Part shown: positions 57,122-64,000 of the stretch, piece by piece
Layout of the letters: the number at the start of each line of letters is the position of its first letter
Position numbering within the stretch: the first letter of the stretch is position 1
Assembly (NCBI GenBank): GCA_028688145.1
Contig: JAQTYU010000003.1
Span: 186,001-250,000 of the forward strand
Reading direction: 5' to 3'
Length of the DNA: 64,000 nt
DNA from: Thiotrichaceae bacterium
GTDB taxonomy: Bacteria; Pseudomonadota; Gammaproteobacteria; Beggiatoales; Beggiatoaceae
Made by a program: the position numbers and the translations under genes
Notes under the pieces: model-generated
What the model saw: the letters and a program-made list of their open reading frames with translations, nothing else
Database searches by the model: none
Told to the model about the DNA's origin: nothing

Positions 57122-57201
57122 TGTGGAAGATGGAAAAGCCCTGGACTCCCTAAAGCGTGTAGCCCGTATGCAGCGTAGCGGAATGCGGGGGATTTTTTCT
57201 T

Positions 57202-58221
57202 GTTCCCAAGTAGCACTTCACTGCCATTAAGTTAAGGAAAAAGAGCTATAGTGATATCTAAAACAAACAGGAGAATCTCCGATGTTAAAAAAACTCAACG
57301 TTAATCCAAAGTAACGAACTCATTCACATGGATAGTTTCAAAGCGCAACACCGTACCCATACTACAGACTTCACAAGGGACAGAAAGCTAAGTTTCCCCT
57401 TGTTAATGACACTGTTATTATAAAAGGGCGTGAAGTCCATACAGTTGTTGTTAAATGAGATGAGTCTCCATTGGGGAGTCTCTCCCGTCAGTCATAGTGC
57501 TTTTAGTCAGCGCAGAATGCAGCTCAAACATGCAGCCTTTATCGAACTCAACCAGAAAGCTGTGGTCAATGTCATGTATGGAGATGAAGATTATCAGACC
57601 TACAAGGGGATGAGAGTTTTAGGGATTGATGGCAGTAAGATAATGCTACCTTCCACACCCAGCGTCATTGGAGAATTTGGAGAAATATCTTACAGTAATA
57701 AGGCAAAAGTCGAGGGTGCAGACAGTCAATTACATACGCTACAACCCCATACGTCAAAACTCCATTCAATAAAACAGGCAGGCTTACCCACAGTCCTTGC
57801 TGTCCGTTTTGTGCGTGTGCGTCTAAAGGGACAATTTGAGGTGTTAGTCACCAGTTTATGTGATGAAACTTTATACCCAACCGCAGATTTTAAAGAGCTT
57901 TACCGTTTGCGTTGGAAAGTTGAGACTTTCTTCAGTGTTTCTTATCAGGCAAAGAAACCCGCTATCCTCAACATGTGAATCGTTCCGTCTCTGCGATAAA
58001 AAATAAGGTATTAGATATACTATTTGATGAGAAACAGAATACTGATGAGGCTTTGGCAGAGTTAGAGCGTTTATTTCTGACAAATCCCAGTTGTAGTCGA
58101 AGTCATCGTTCAGTTCCTAGAATATATTCATCTACTAGACATTTACTCCAATATGCTAAGTGTTCTAAGAAATCTTGCTTTTAACGCTTAACTTAATGGC
58201 TGTGAAGTAGCACTTGGGAAC
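57202..58221. mobile_element. Decayed IS4-type insertion sequence
   Basis: Terminal repeats of about 35 bp: GTTCCCAAGTAGCACTTCAC at 57202 continuing GCCATTAAGTTAAG, and the complement at 58187-58221, with about 4 mismatches. Length is 1020 bp. It sits between phaC and gntR. A solo end recurs at 63758 and a gene-less relative at 48935. Transposase inside is broken. Confidence 0.75.
57328..58184 (+). pseudogene. IS4-family transposase, broken by a stop and a frameshift
   Basis: From ATG 57328 the frame reads DSFKAQHRTHTTDF, meets TAA at 57421, continues through MRVLGIDGSKIMLPSTPS (first catalytic Asp region) and FKELYRLRWKVETFF (the Y-R-x-R-W-x-V-E block with the Glu), then shifts frame near 57955 and ends in NPSCSRSHRSVPR, KKSCF. 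The order is that of IS4 DDE transposases. Two lesions make it inactive. Confidence 0.72.
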
Positions 58222-58239
58222 GAGAAACACTGTCAACGT

Positions 58240-58270
58240 GGTGGAATACGCTACGCTATTCCACCCTACG
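58240..58270. repeat. Single REP (half REPIN), copy 3
   Basis: GGTGGAATACGCTACGCTAT then TCCACCCTACG: one hairpin with a CTAC (GTAG) head at its right end, matching the right half of the copy at 62332. It lies 18 bp from the IS end and just upstream of the gntR operators. Confidence 0.65.
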
Positions 58271-58275
58271 CTAAA

Positions 58276-58285
58276 TTGTCGACAA
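58276..58285. promoter_or_regulatory. TTGTCGACAA operator O1
   Basis: Perfect palindrome 53 bp upstream of an identical site, that is, on the same helical face. It probably binds the GntR-type regulator encoded downstream. Confidence 0.7.
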
Positions 58286-58301
58286 CCTCCCCCATTTCCC
58301 A

Positions 58302-58330
58302 TTGACACCCTCCCCAAAAACTCCTATATT
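58302..58330 (+). promoter_or_regulatory. Sigma-70 promoter of gntR-acnD operon
   Basis: TTGACA at 58302-58307 and TATATT at 58325-58330 are 17 bp apart. The start should fall near 58337, inside operator O2. Confidence 0.82.
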
Positions 58331-58338
58331 GTCGACAA
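58329..58338. promoter_or_regulatory. TTGTCGACAA operator O2, over -10/+1
   Basis: Perfect palindrome overlapping the last base pairs of the -10 and the start site; binding here would block transcription. Flanked by ATTGTCGACAAT. Confidence 0.78.
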
Positions 58339-58360
58339 TTAACTAATAGAGACACACACT

Positions 58361-59053
58361 ATGGTATCGCTGAGACTCATCACTGATCAGCCTGTCACCA
58401 TTGCCGATAAAACCTTTATTCAACTACGACAAGATATTGTTGAAGGTGTTATCCGTCCGAGCAGCAAACTCAGCGAGACGGAGTTGTCGACAAAATACGC
58501 GGTGAGCCGTGCGGTGATTCGAGAAGCGATTAACCGTTTAGAATCTTGCCATTTAGTGGAACGTAAAGCCAATGTCGGCGCACGGGTCGTCGCCTTAACA
58601 CAAGATGGTTTAGAAGAACTGTACCAAGTGCGCGAAGCCTTGGAAGGCATGGCGGCACGATTGGCAGCGATTCACATGACTGATGCAGAAATCAACGACT
58701 TAAAAAGCCTATTAAGCACCCATTTTGAAACCGTGCAAAGTGGCGAAACTTACTACCAAGAAGCGGGCGATTTAGATTTTCACTATCGGATCATCTTAGG
58801 CAGTAAAAATACACAATTAATCTCGATGCTGGTGGACAGCTTATATCACTTAATCCGCATGTATCGAGTGCAATTAGGGATGGCAGGGCCTAGAGTCACC
58901 ACCGCTTTTGATGAACATCGCCATATTGTGCAAGCCATTTCTAATCGTGACGCGGAATTAGCCGAAATGTTAATGCGTCGTCATATCTTATATACCAAGC
59001 AGAATTCACAAAAGACTTTGCTGAGTCACATTAATAGCCAAACGAGGATGTAG
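58361..59053 (+). CDS. GntR-family (FCD) transcriptional regulator of methylcitrate genes
   Basis: A 230-residue FadR-subfamily regulator: winged helix (about 15-80) with LSETELSTKYAVSRAVIREA and FCD ligand domain (about 90-220) with metal-type His in DLDFHYRII and EHRHIVQAI. Such regulators head prpBC-acnD-prpF operons in Pseudomonas and relatives and respond to methylcitrate-cycle intermediates. Two TTGTCGACAA sites flank its promoter and a third lies inside the gene (58484-58493), indicating autoregulation. acnD begins 1 bp after the stop. Confidence 0.87.
   Translation: MVSLRLITDQPVTIADKTFIQLRQDIVEGVIRPSSKLSETELSTKYAVSRAVIREAINRLESCHLVERKANVGARVVALTQDGLEELYQVREALEGMAARLAAIHMTDAEINDLKSLLSTHFETVQSGETYYQEAGDLDFHYRIILGSKNTQLISMLVDSLYHLIRMYRVQLGMAGPRVTTAFDEHRHIVQAISNRDAELAEMLMRRHILYTKQNSQKTLLSHINSQTRM
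58484..58493. promoter_or_regulatory. TTGTCGACAA operator O3, inside gntR coding region
   Basis: Same palindrome as O1 and O2, 155 bp downstream of O2, within codons for E-L-S-T-K. It could support repression by looping or roadblock, but a chance match to coding sequence is possible. Confidence 0.45.
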
Positions 59054-59054
59054 C

Positions 59055-61661
59055 ATGAATACAAATTACCGCAAGCCTTTAGCCGGTACTCATTTAGACT
59101 TCTTTGATACCCGCGCCGCAGTAGAAGAAATCCAAGCGGGGGCGTATGAAAAACTGCCTTACACCTCTCGCGTGTTAGCAGAACAATTAGTGCGCCGTTG
59201 CGACCCCGCGATGTTAACCGATTCTTTGAAACAGTTAATTGAGCGCAAACGCGATTTAGATTTCCCTTGGTATCCTGCGCGTGTGGTGTGCCATGACATC
59301 TTAGGTCAAACCGCATTAGTGGACTTAGCAGGCTTACGCGATGCCATCGCTGACCAAGGCGGCGACCCCGCACAAGTAAACCCTGTTGTTCCAACGCAAT
59401 TAATCGTTGACCACTCTTTAGCCGTTGAATTCGGCGGCTTTGACCCTGACGCTTTCCGTAAAAACCGTGAAGTAGAAGACCGCCGTAATGAAGACCGTTT
59501 CCACTTCATCGAATGGACTAAAACCGCGTTCAAAAACGTAGACGTGATTCCTGCGGGCAACGGCATCATGCACCAAATTAATTTGGAAAAAATGTCGCCC
59601 GTGATCCAAGCGCGTGATGGGGTTGCCTTCCCTGATACTTGCGTCGGTACTGACAGCCACACGCCACACATTGATGCCTTAGGCGTAATTGCGATTGGTG
59701 TCGGCGGTTTAGAAGCTGAAACCGTCATGTTAGGACGCGCTTCAATGATGCGTCTGCCCGACATCATCGGCGTGAAATTAACGGGCAAACATAAAGCCGG
59801 TATCACAGCGACTGACGTGGTATTAGCCTTAACTGAATTCTTGCGTAAAGAGCGCGTCGTATCCGCTTATTTAGAATTCTTCGGCGATGGCGTAGTGGAT
59901 TTAACCATTGGCGACCGTGCAACCATTTCTAACATGACTCCAGAATTTGGTGCATCTGCGGGCATGTTCTACATTGATCAGCAAACTATCGACTACTTAA
60001 AATTAACGGGTCGTGACGCTAAGCAAGTGGCTTTAGTGGAAAACTACGCTAAAACCACAGGCTTATGGGCAGACAGCTTGGTCAATGCTGAATATGAACG
60101 CGTATTAGAATTTGATTTATCGACTGTTGTGCGCAATATGGCGGGACCTTCTAACCCACACCGTCGTTTACCGACTTCTGCCTTAGCCGAGCGCGGCATT
60201 GCAGTGGGTTTAGACAAAGCACTAGCGGAAGAAAAAGAAGGCAAAATGCCCGATGGTGCGGTGATTATCGCAGCAATCACCTCTTGCACTAACACCTCTA
60301 ACCCACGCAACGTAGTTGCCGCTGCCTTATTAGCGAAAAAAGCCAACGAGTTGGGCTTAGTGCGCAAGCCTTGGGTGAAATCCTCTTTTGCGCCCGGTTC
60401 TAAAGTAGCAGAACTGTATTTAACTGAGTCTGGTTTATTGCCTGAATTAGAAAAATTAGGTTTCGGCATCGTCGCTTTTGCTTGCACCACCTGTAACGGT
60501 ATGAGCGGCGCGTTAGACCCTAAAATTCAGCAAGAAATTATCGACCGTGATTTATACGCGACTGCGGTATTGTCTGGTAACCGTAACTTTGATGGTCGTA
60601 TTCACCCTTATGCGAAACAAGCATTTTTAGCTTCTCCGCCCTTAGTCATCGCTTACGCCATCGCAGGTACAGTGCGTTTTGACATCGAGAAAGATGTATT
60701 AGGCACTGACAAAAACGGCAAAGCGATTACCTTAAATGACATTTGGCCTTCTGATGAAGAAATCGACGCAATTGTTAAACAATTCGTGAGACCAGAACAA
60801 TTTAACCAAGTTTACATTCCGATGTTTGACTTAGGTGCGATAGAAGAAGCGAAAAGCCCCTTATACGACTGGCGACCCATGAGCACTTACATCCGCCGTC
60901 CTCCTTACTGGGAAGGCGCGTTAGCGGGTGCGCGTGCCTTAAAAGGGATGCGTCCATTAGCGGTATTAGGCGACAACATCACCACTGACCACTTGTCACC
61001 CTCTAACGCGATTCTGGCGAGCAGTGCCTCGGGCGAATACTTAGCCAAAATGGGCTTACCCGAAGAAGACTTTAACTCTTATGCAACCCATCGCGGCGAC
61101 CATTTAACCGCACAACGTGCCACATTCGCCAACCCTCAACTGTTAAACGAAATGTGCCGCGACGAAAACGGCAACGTAAAAAAAGGTTCTTTAGCGCGTA
61201 TCGAGCCAGAAGGTCAAGTGACGCGTATGTGGGAAGCGATTGAAACTTACATGGAACGCAAACAGCCCTTAATCATCGTGGCAGGCGCGGATTATGGTCA
61301 AGGTTCTTCTCGTGACTGGGCAGCAAAAGGCGTGCGTTTAGCGGGTGTTGAAGCCATTGTTGCAGAAGGCTTCGAGCGTATTCACCGCACTAATTTGGTG
61401 GGCATGGGTGTGTTACCACTGGAATTCAAAGCGGGTGAAACCCGTCACACTTACAACATCGACGGCACAGAAACTTATGATGTCATCGGCGAATTAACCC
61501 CCCGCGCTGAGTTAACCGTTGTGATTCATCGTCAAAACGGTGAAACCGTTAAAGTCCCTGTGACCTGTCGTTTAGACACAGCGGAAGAAGTCTCTGTGTA
61601 TGAAGCGGGTGGGGTGTTACAACGCTTTGCGAAGGACTTTTTAGAAGCGAAAGTGGCTTAA
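59055..61661 (+). CDS. acnD: Fe/S-dependent 2-methylisocitrate dehydratase AcnD
   Basis: An 868-residue aconitase-superfamily enzyme of the AcnD type. The [4Fe-4S] cysteines are in ITSCTNTSNPRN and FACTTCNGMSG; VGTDSHTPHIDALGVIAIGVGG and ADYGQGSSRDWAAKG are conserved. It dehydrates 2-methylcitrate to an isomer of 2-methylaconitate that PrpF then converts, in propionate breakdown. prpB and prpC, usually between the regulator and acnD, are absent from the window. GAGGA precedes its ATG by 8 bp, and gntR and acnD are co-transcribed. Confidence 0.94.
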   Translation: MNTNYRKPLAGTHLDFFDTRAAVEEIQAGAYEKLPYTSRVLAEQLVRRCDPAMLTDSLKQLIERKRDLDFPWYPARVVCHDILGQTALVDLAGLRDAIADQGGDPAQVNPVVPTQLIVDHSLAVEFGGFDPDAFRKNREVEDRRNEDRFHFIEWTKTAFKNVDVIPAGNGIMHQINLEKMSPVIQARDGVAFPDTCVGTDSHTPHIDALGVIAIGVGGLEAETVMLGRASMMRLPDIIGVKLTGKHKAGITATDVVLALTEFLRKERVVSAYLEFFGDGVVDLTIGDRATISNMTPEFGASAGMFYIDQQTIDYLKLTGRDAKQVALVENYAKTTGLWADSLVNAEYERVLEFDLSTVVRNMAGPSNPHRRLPTSALAERGIAVGLDKALAEEKEGKMPDGAVIIAAITSCTNTSNPRNVVAAALLAKKANELGLVRKPWVKSSFAPGSKVAELYLTESGLLPELEKLGFGIVAFACTTCNGMSGALDPKIQQEIIDRDLYATAVLSGNRNFDGRIHPYAKQAFLASPPLVIAYAIAGTVRFDIEKDVLGTDKNGKAITLNDIWPSDEEIDAIVKQFVRPEQFNQVYIPMFDLGAIEEAKSPLYDWRPMSTYIRRPPYWEGALAGARALKGMRPLAVLGDNITTDHLSPSNAILASSASGEYLAKMGLPEEDFNSYATHRGDHLTAQRATFANPQLLNEMCRDENGNVKKGSLARIEPEGQVTRMWEAIETYMERKQPLIIVAGADYGQGSSRDWAAKGVRLAGVEAIVAEGFERIHRTNLVGMGVLPLEFKAGETRHTYNIDGTETYDVIGELTPRAELTVVIHRQNGETVKVPVTCRLDTAEEVSVYEAGGVLQRFAKDFLEAKVA

Positions 61662-61668
61662 TAAGTCT

Positions 61669-61761
61669 TGTAGGGTGGAATAGGCGCAAGCCGTATTCCA
61701 CCATGCCCAAGCCAATATGTCGATTTTGGTGGAATACGGCTTGCGCCTATTCCACCCTACA
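61669..61761. repeat. REPIN copy 4, upstream of RAYT gene
   Basis: Two REPs head to head: TGTAGGGTGGAATAGGCGCA, then AGCCGTATTCCACC, a short spacer, and the complement ending TATTCCACCCTACA. Both heads are GTAG. It starts 8 bp after the acnD stop and could also act as an attenuator in the operon. Confidence 0.85.
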
Positions 61762-61803
61762 TATTCAACATATTAAATCATGTTCAACATTTTGGATTGA
61801 AGC

Positions 61804-62319
61804 ATGTCCAATTATCGTCGTGCTTACGTTAATGGCGGCACATATTTCTTCACCTTAACGACATGGCAACGCAGACCTATCTTAATTGAATATATTGATG
61901 CGTTACGTGCAGCCTTTCGTAAGGAAAAGAAAAAGCGACCTTTTGACATTAATGCAATTGTCATTTTACCTGACCATTTACATTGCATTATGAGCTTGCC
62001 TGTAGGCGATATAAATTACTCAACCCGTTGGAAATGTATTAAACAACATTTTTCTAAACAGATTGAGACTCTCGTGAATCATCGGCAAGAAAAACAAGTG
62101 TGGCAAAGACGATTTTGGGAACATGTCATTCGTGATGAGCATGATTTAAATAATCATCTGGCGTATATTTTTTACAATCCTGTTAAACATGGTTATGTAG
62201 AAAAGCCATTAGATTGGCAATATAGCTCATTTACACACAGTGCAACGACAGATTATCCAAATACATCAATAATCCCTGATGTTATTCAAGAAATGACCCA
62301 ACAAATGAAGATGGAATAA
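61804..62319 (+). CDS. REP-associated tyrosine transposase (RAYT)
   Basis: A 171-residue Y1/HUH single-strand transposase. The HUH motif is in LPDHLHCIMSLP (near residue 62) and the catalytic Tyr in YIFYNPVKHGYV (near 120), with W-Q-R-R-F-W-E-H between. RAYTs are thought to spread REP/REPIN palindromes; a REPIN lies 43 bp before and another 13 bp after this gene, giving the expected REP-RAYT-REP layout. It interrupts the acnD-prpF operon. The frame is intact, so it may be active and co-transcribed with acnD. Confidence 0.88.
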   Translation: MSNYRRAYVNGGTYFFTLTTWQRRPILIEYIDALRAAFRKEKKKRPFDINAIVILPDHLHCIMSLPVGDINYSTRWKCIKQHFSKQIETLVNHRQEKQVWQRRFWEHVIRDEHDLNNHLAYIFYNPVKHGYVEKPLDWQYSSFTHSATTDYPNTSIIPDVIQEMTQQMKME

Positions 62320-62331
62320 ATTCACATCTCA

Positions 62332-62426
62332 CGTAGGGTGGAATAGCGCAGCGTATTCCACCTTTGTCAGCCTGATGATTAATTTTAACGGATTTGGTGG
62401 AATACGCTGCGCTATTCCACCCTACA
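62332..62426. repeat. REPIN copy 5, downstream of RAYT gene
   Basis: CGTAGGGTGGAATAGCGCAG then CGTATTCCACC, a 44-bp spacer, and the complement GGTGGAATACGC...TATTCCACCCTAC. Stem and heads match copy 4; only the loop (GCGCAGC) differs. It ends 17 bp before prpF. Confidence 0.85.
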
Positions 62427-62442
62427 TAAGGAAACCATCAAC

Positions 62443-63621
62443 ATGTCCAACGTCCCTCAAATCAAAATCCCAGCCACTTACATGCGCGGCGGCACCAGCA
62501 AAGGCGTATTTTTCAACTTAACCGATTTACCAGCAACCGCTCAAGTGGCAGGCGAAGCACGCGATAAATTATTACTGCGCGTTATCGGTAGCCCAGACCC
62601 TTATGGCAAACAAACCGACGGCATGGGTGGCGCGACTTCTAGCACCAGCAAAACCGTTATTCTGTCTAAAAGCACACAAGCTGATCACGATGTTGATTAC
62701 TTATTCGGTCAAGTTTCGATTGATAAACCGTTTGTCGATTGGAGCGGCAACTGTGGCAACTTAACGGCGGCAGTTGGTTCTTTCGCTATTTTCAGCGGTT
62801 TAATTGACCCTGCGCGTGTCCCTGAAAACGGCACGGCGGTAGTGCGTATTTGGCAAGCGAATATTAAAAAGACCATTATTGCGCATGTGCCAATCACGAA
62901 CGGCGAAGTACAAGAAACGGGTGATTTTGAATTAGACGGCGTAACTTTCCCCGCCGCAGAAGTGCAAGTTGAATTTATGGACCCCGCCGATGGCGAAGGC
63001 TCAATGTTCCCAACAGGTAATTTAGTCGATGATTTAGAAGTGCCAAACATCGGTACTTTCAAAGCCACGATGATTAATTCTGGTATTCCAACCGTGTTTT
63101 TAAACGCGGAAGACCTTGGCTACACGGGCACAGAATTGCAAGAAGCCATCAATGGTGACCCTGCTGCCTTAGCGCGTTTTGAAACCATCCGCGCATATGC
63201 TGCCTTACGCATGGGTTTAATCAGTAAGCTTGAGGAAGCTGCCAGCCGTCAGCACACGCCTAAAATCGCTTTTGTTGCTAAACCACAGGCTTATACCGCT
63301 TCTAGCGGTAAACAAGTTACTTTAGACGATATTGATGTGAATGTCCGCGCTTTATCAATGGGTAAATTACACCATGCTATGATGGGGACTGCTGCGGTGG
63401 CTATCGGTACAGCGGCAGCGATTCCTGGCACATTGGTCAATTTAGCGGCGGGTGGTGGTGAACGTAACGCCGTCCGTTTTGGTCATCCCTCTGGTACGTT
63501 ACGAGTTGGCGCAGAAGCTAAATTAGTAGATGGCGAATGGATTGTGACTAAAGCCGTGATGGGTCGTAGCGCGCGGGTGTTAATGGAAGGTTATGTACGT
63601 ATTCCTGGGGATGCGTTTTAA
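62443..63621 (+). CDS. prpF: 2-methylaconitate cis-trans isomerase PrpF
   Basis: A 392-residue PrpF with IPATYMRGGTSKGVFF, YGKQTDGMGGATSSTSKTV, DWSGNCGNLTAAVGSFAI (catalytic Cys/Lys region) and HHAMMGTAAVAIG. It isomerises the AcnD product so that aconitase can finish the 2-methylisocitrate route. It belongs to the same operon as acnD but is now separated by the REPIN-RAYT-REPIN unit; AAGGA sits 15 bp upstream of its ATG. Confidence 0.94.
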   Translation: MSNVPQIKIPATYMRGGTSKGVFFNLTDLPATAQVAGEARDKLLLRVIGSPDPYGKQTDGMGGATSSTSKTVILSKSTQADHDVDYLFGQVSIDKPFVDWSGNCGNLTAAVGSFAIFSGLIDPARVPENGTAVVRIWQANIKKTIIAHVPITNGEVQETGDFELDGVTFPAAEVQVEFMDPADGEGSMFPTGNLVDDLEVPNIGTFKATMINSGIPTVFLNAEDLGYTGTELQEAINGDPAALARFETIRAYAALRMGLISKLEEAASRQHTPKIAFVAKPQAYTASSGKQVTLDDIDVNVRALSMGKLHHAMMGTAAVAIGTAAAIPGTLVNLAAGGGERNAVRFGHPSGTLRVGAEAKLVDGEWIVTKAVMGRSARVLMEGYVRIPGDAF

Positions 63622-63708
63622 AGTTCGTATTTGAGCCTATAAGGCGATGTGGCGAGAAAGGGCTTAAATAGACCTATAACCGTTTCTATCAATGAACGTT
63701 TTTGCAAC

Positions 63709-63744
63709 AGAGCCTTATCAAACTTATTGAGAGGCTCTTTTTTT
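63709..63744 (+). terminator. Rho-independent terminator of prpF operon
   Basis: AGAGCCT and AGGCTCT form a stem around a 16-base loop, followed by TTTTTTTA. It ends at the stop codon of the convergent partial gene. Confidence 0.85.
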
Positions 63745-64000
63745 ATGTTTTTTTCTCGTTCCCAAGTGTGACTTCACAGCCATTGATTTGCTCCCAACGC
63801 GGCATGAGTCCCCATTGTCCGATTTCATCAATGCGATTTTTGGCTTTTTGTAAATAATCCTTTGCCGTTTTGGACTTCAAATCTTGTTTTGTAGCGTGGC
63901 AAATTTGCGCGGCGAATAAGTCCAATTCAGCATCGCGCAGGTGATAGCCCGTTTCTTCAATGAGTTGTTTGGCTTCTCGGTAGTGGCTTAAAGCGGTGTC
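63743..64000 (-). CDS. C-terminal end of a TPR/STAND-like protein, cut by window edge
   Basis: The frame is open from 64000 to the TAA at 63743 (85 codons); the start is beyond the window. Residues include HYREAKQLIEETGYHLRDAE and YLQKAKNRIDEIGQWGLMPRW, helical repeats typical of the C-terminal TPR region of NACHT/STAND or CHAT-type proteins. The last codons (INGCEVTLGNEKKT) are read from an IS end at 63758-63787, so the natural C-terminus was replaced. Function cannot be given from this fragment. Confidence 0.6.
   Translation of the reverse strand, partial: DTALSHYREAKQLIEETGYHLRDAELDLFAAQICHATKQDLKSKTAKDYLQKAKNRIDEIGQWGLMPRWEQINGCEVTLGNEKKT
63758..63787. mobile_element. Solo terminal repeat of the IS4-type element
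   Basis: GTTCCCAAGTGTGACTTCAC then AGCCATTGAT matches the ends of the IS at 57202-58221. No transposase or second end is seen before the window edge; it may be a remnant or recombination product. Confidence 0.65.

Overview
The window looks like chromosome from a filamentous, sulfur-oxidising gammaproteobacterium of the Beggiatoa/Thiotrichales type. This is inferred from gene content and not from a marker gene: minDE, hslVU, gyrA, purMN and a Pseudomonas-type amgK-murU pair are gammaproteobacterial; a persulfide dioxygenase, nifE, a class I PHA synthase and an fhcA (tetrahydromethanopterin C1 pathway) gene fit a microaerophilic sulfur oxidiser with nitrogen fixation, PHB storage and C1 metabolism; WD40, TPR, SUMF1 and TIR-like architectures are common in multicellular bacteria. 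The DNA is moderately AT-rich and full of small palindromic repeats.

Layout. 1-2.2 kb: the C-terminal two thirds or less of a type ISP restriction-modification enzyme. 2.3-4.1 kb: nitroreductase, TonB and bacteriohemerythrin on the minus strand. 4.1-6.7 kb: a two-gene Septu defence system (ptuA-ptuB) whose ptuB 3' end runs into a MITE with a nested REPIN. 6.9-9.1 kb: amgK-murU peptidoglycan recycling operon. 9.6-13.3 kb: minD-minE (no adjacent minC) and a kinase-SUMF1 fusion. 13.4-14.9 kb: a solitary nifE with a textbook sigma-54/IHF/NifA promoter. 15.2-15.6 kb: a MITE inside an IS1-type remnant. 15.6-19.6 kb: sixA, purM-purN and two paralogous secreted proteins with four C-x2-[DNST]-P-x2-C motifs each. 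19.7-23.1 kb: hslVU, a secreted SUMF1-fold protein and an acidic hypothetical. 23.3-30.0 kb: a five-gene operon for a hydrogenase-4/complex I-like membrane complex that lacks the Ni-binding cysteines and has no small subunit gene. 30.3-31.9 kb: fhcA. 32.1-39.3 kb: MORN protein behind a structured leader, VWA/solute-binding protein, persulfide dioxygenase, alkD-maf-RNase T2, DUF3240. 39.4-45.3 kb: two glycosyltransferases, a WD40-GTPase-zinc-ribbon-TIR protein and tRNA-Phe. 45.5-52.2 kb: an alcohol dehydrogenase remnant, a 935-residue TPR protein and a multidomain cyclase with a FixL-like PAS. 52.4-57.1 kb: gyrA and phaC. 57.2-58.2 kb: a decayed IS4-type insertion sequence. 58.2-63.6 kb: a methylcitrate-pathway operon (gntR-acnD-prpF) with a RAYT gene between two REPINs inserted between acnD and prpF. 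The right edge holds the C-terminus of a large TPR/STAND-like protein whose last residues are encoded by an IS end.

Themes. First, at least four palindromic repeat families are visible, with nested insertions (REPIN inside MITE, REPIN inside the C-rich repeat), and insertions that supply the 3' ends of genes. Second, regulation is readable in two places: a NifA-IHF-sigma-54 promoter before nifE, and a sigma-70 promoter between two TTGTCGACAA operators before gntR-acnD. Third, there are several signalling or conflict-type proteins (Septu, type ISP, kinase-SUMF1, WD40-GTPase-TIR, STAND-like C-terminus), of which the WD40-GTPase-TIR protein is the best candidate for a poorly described system.
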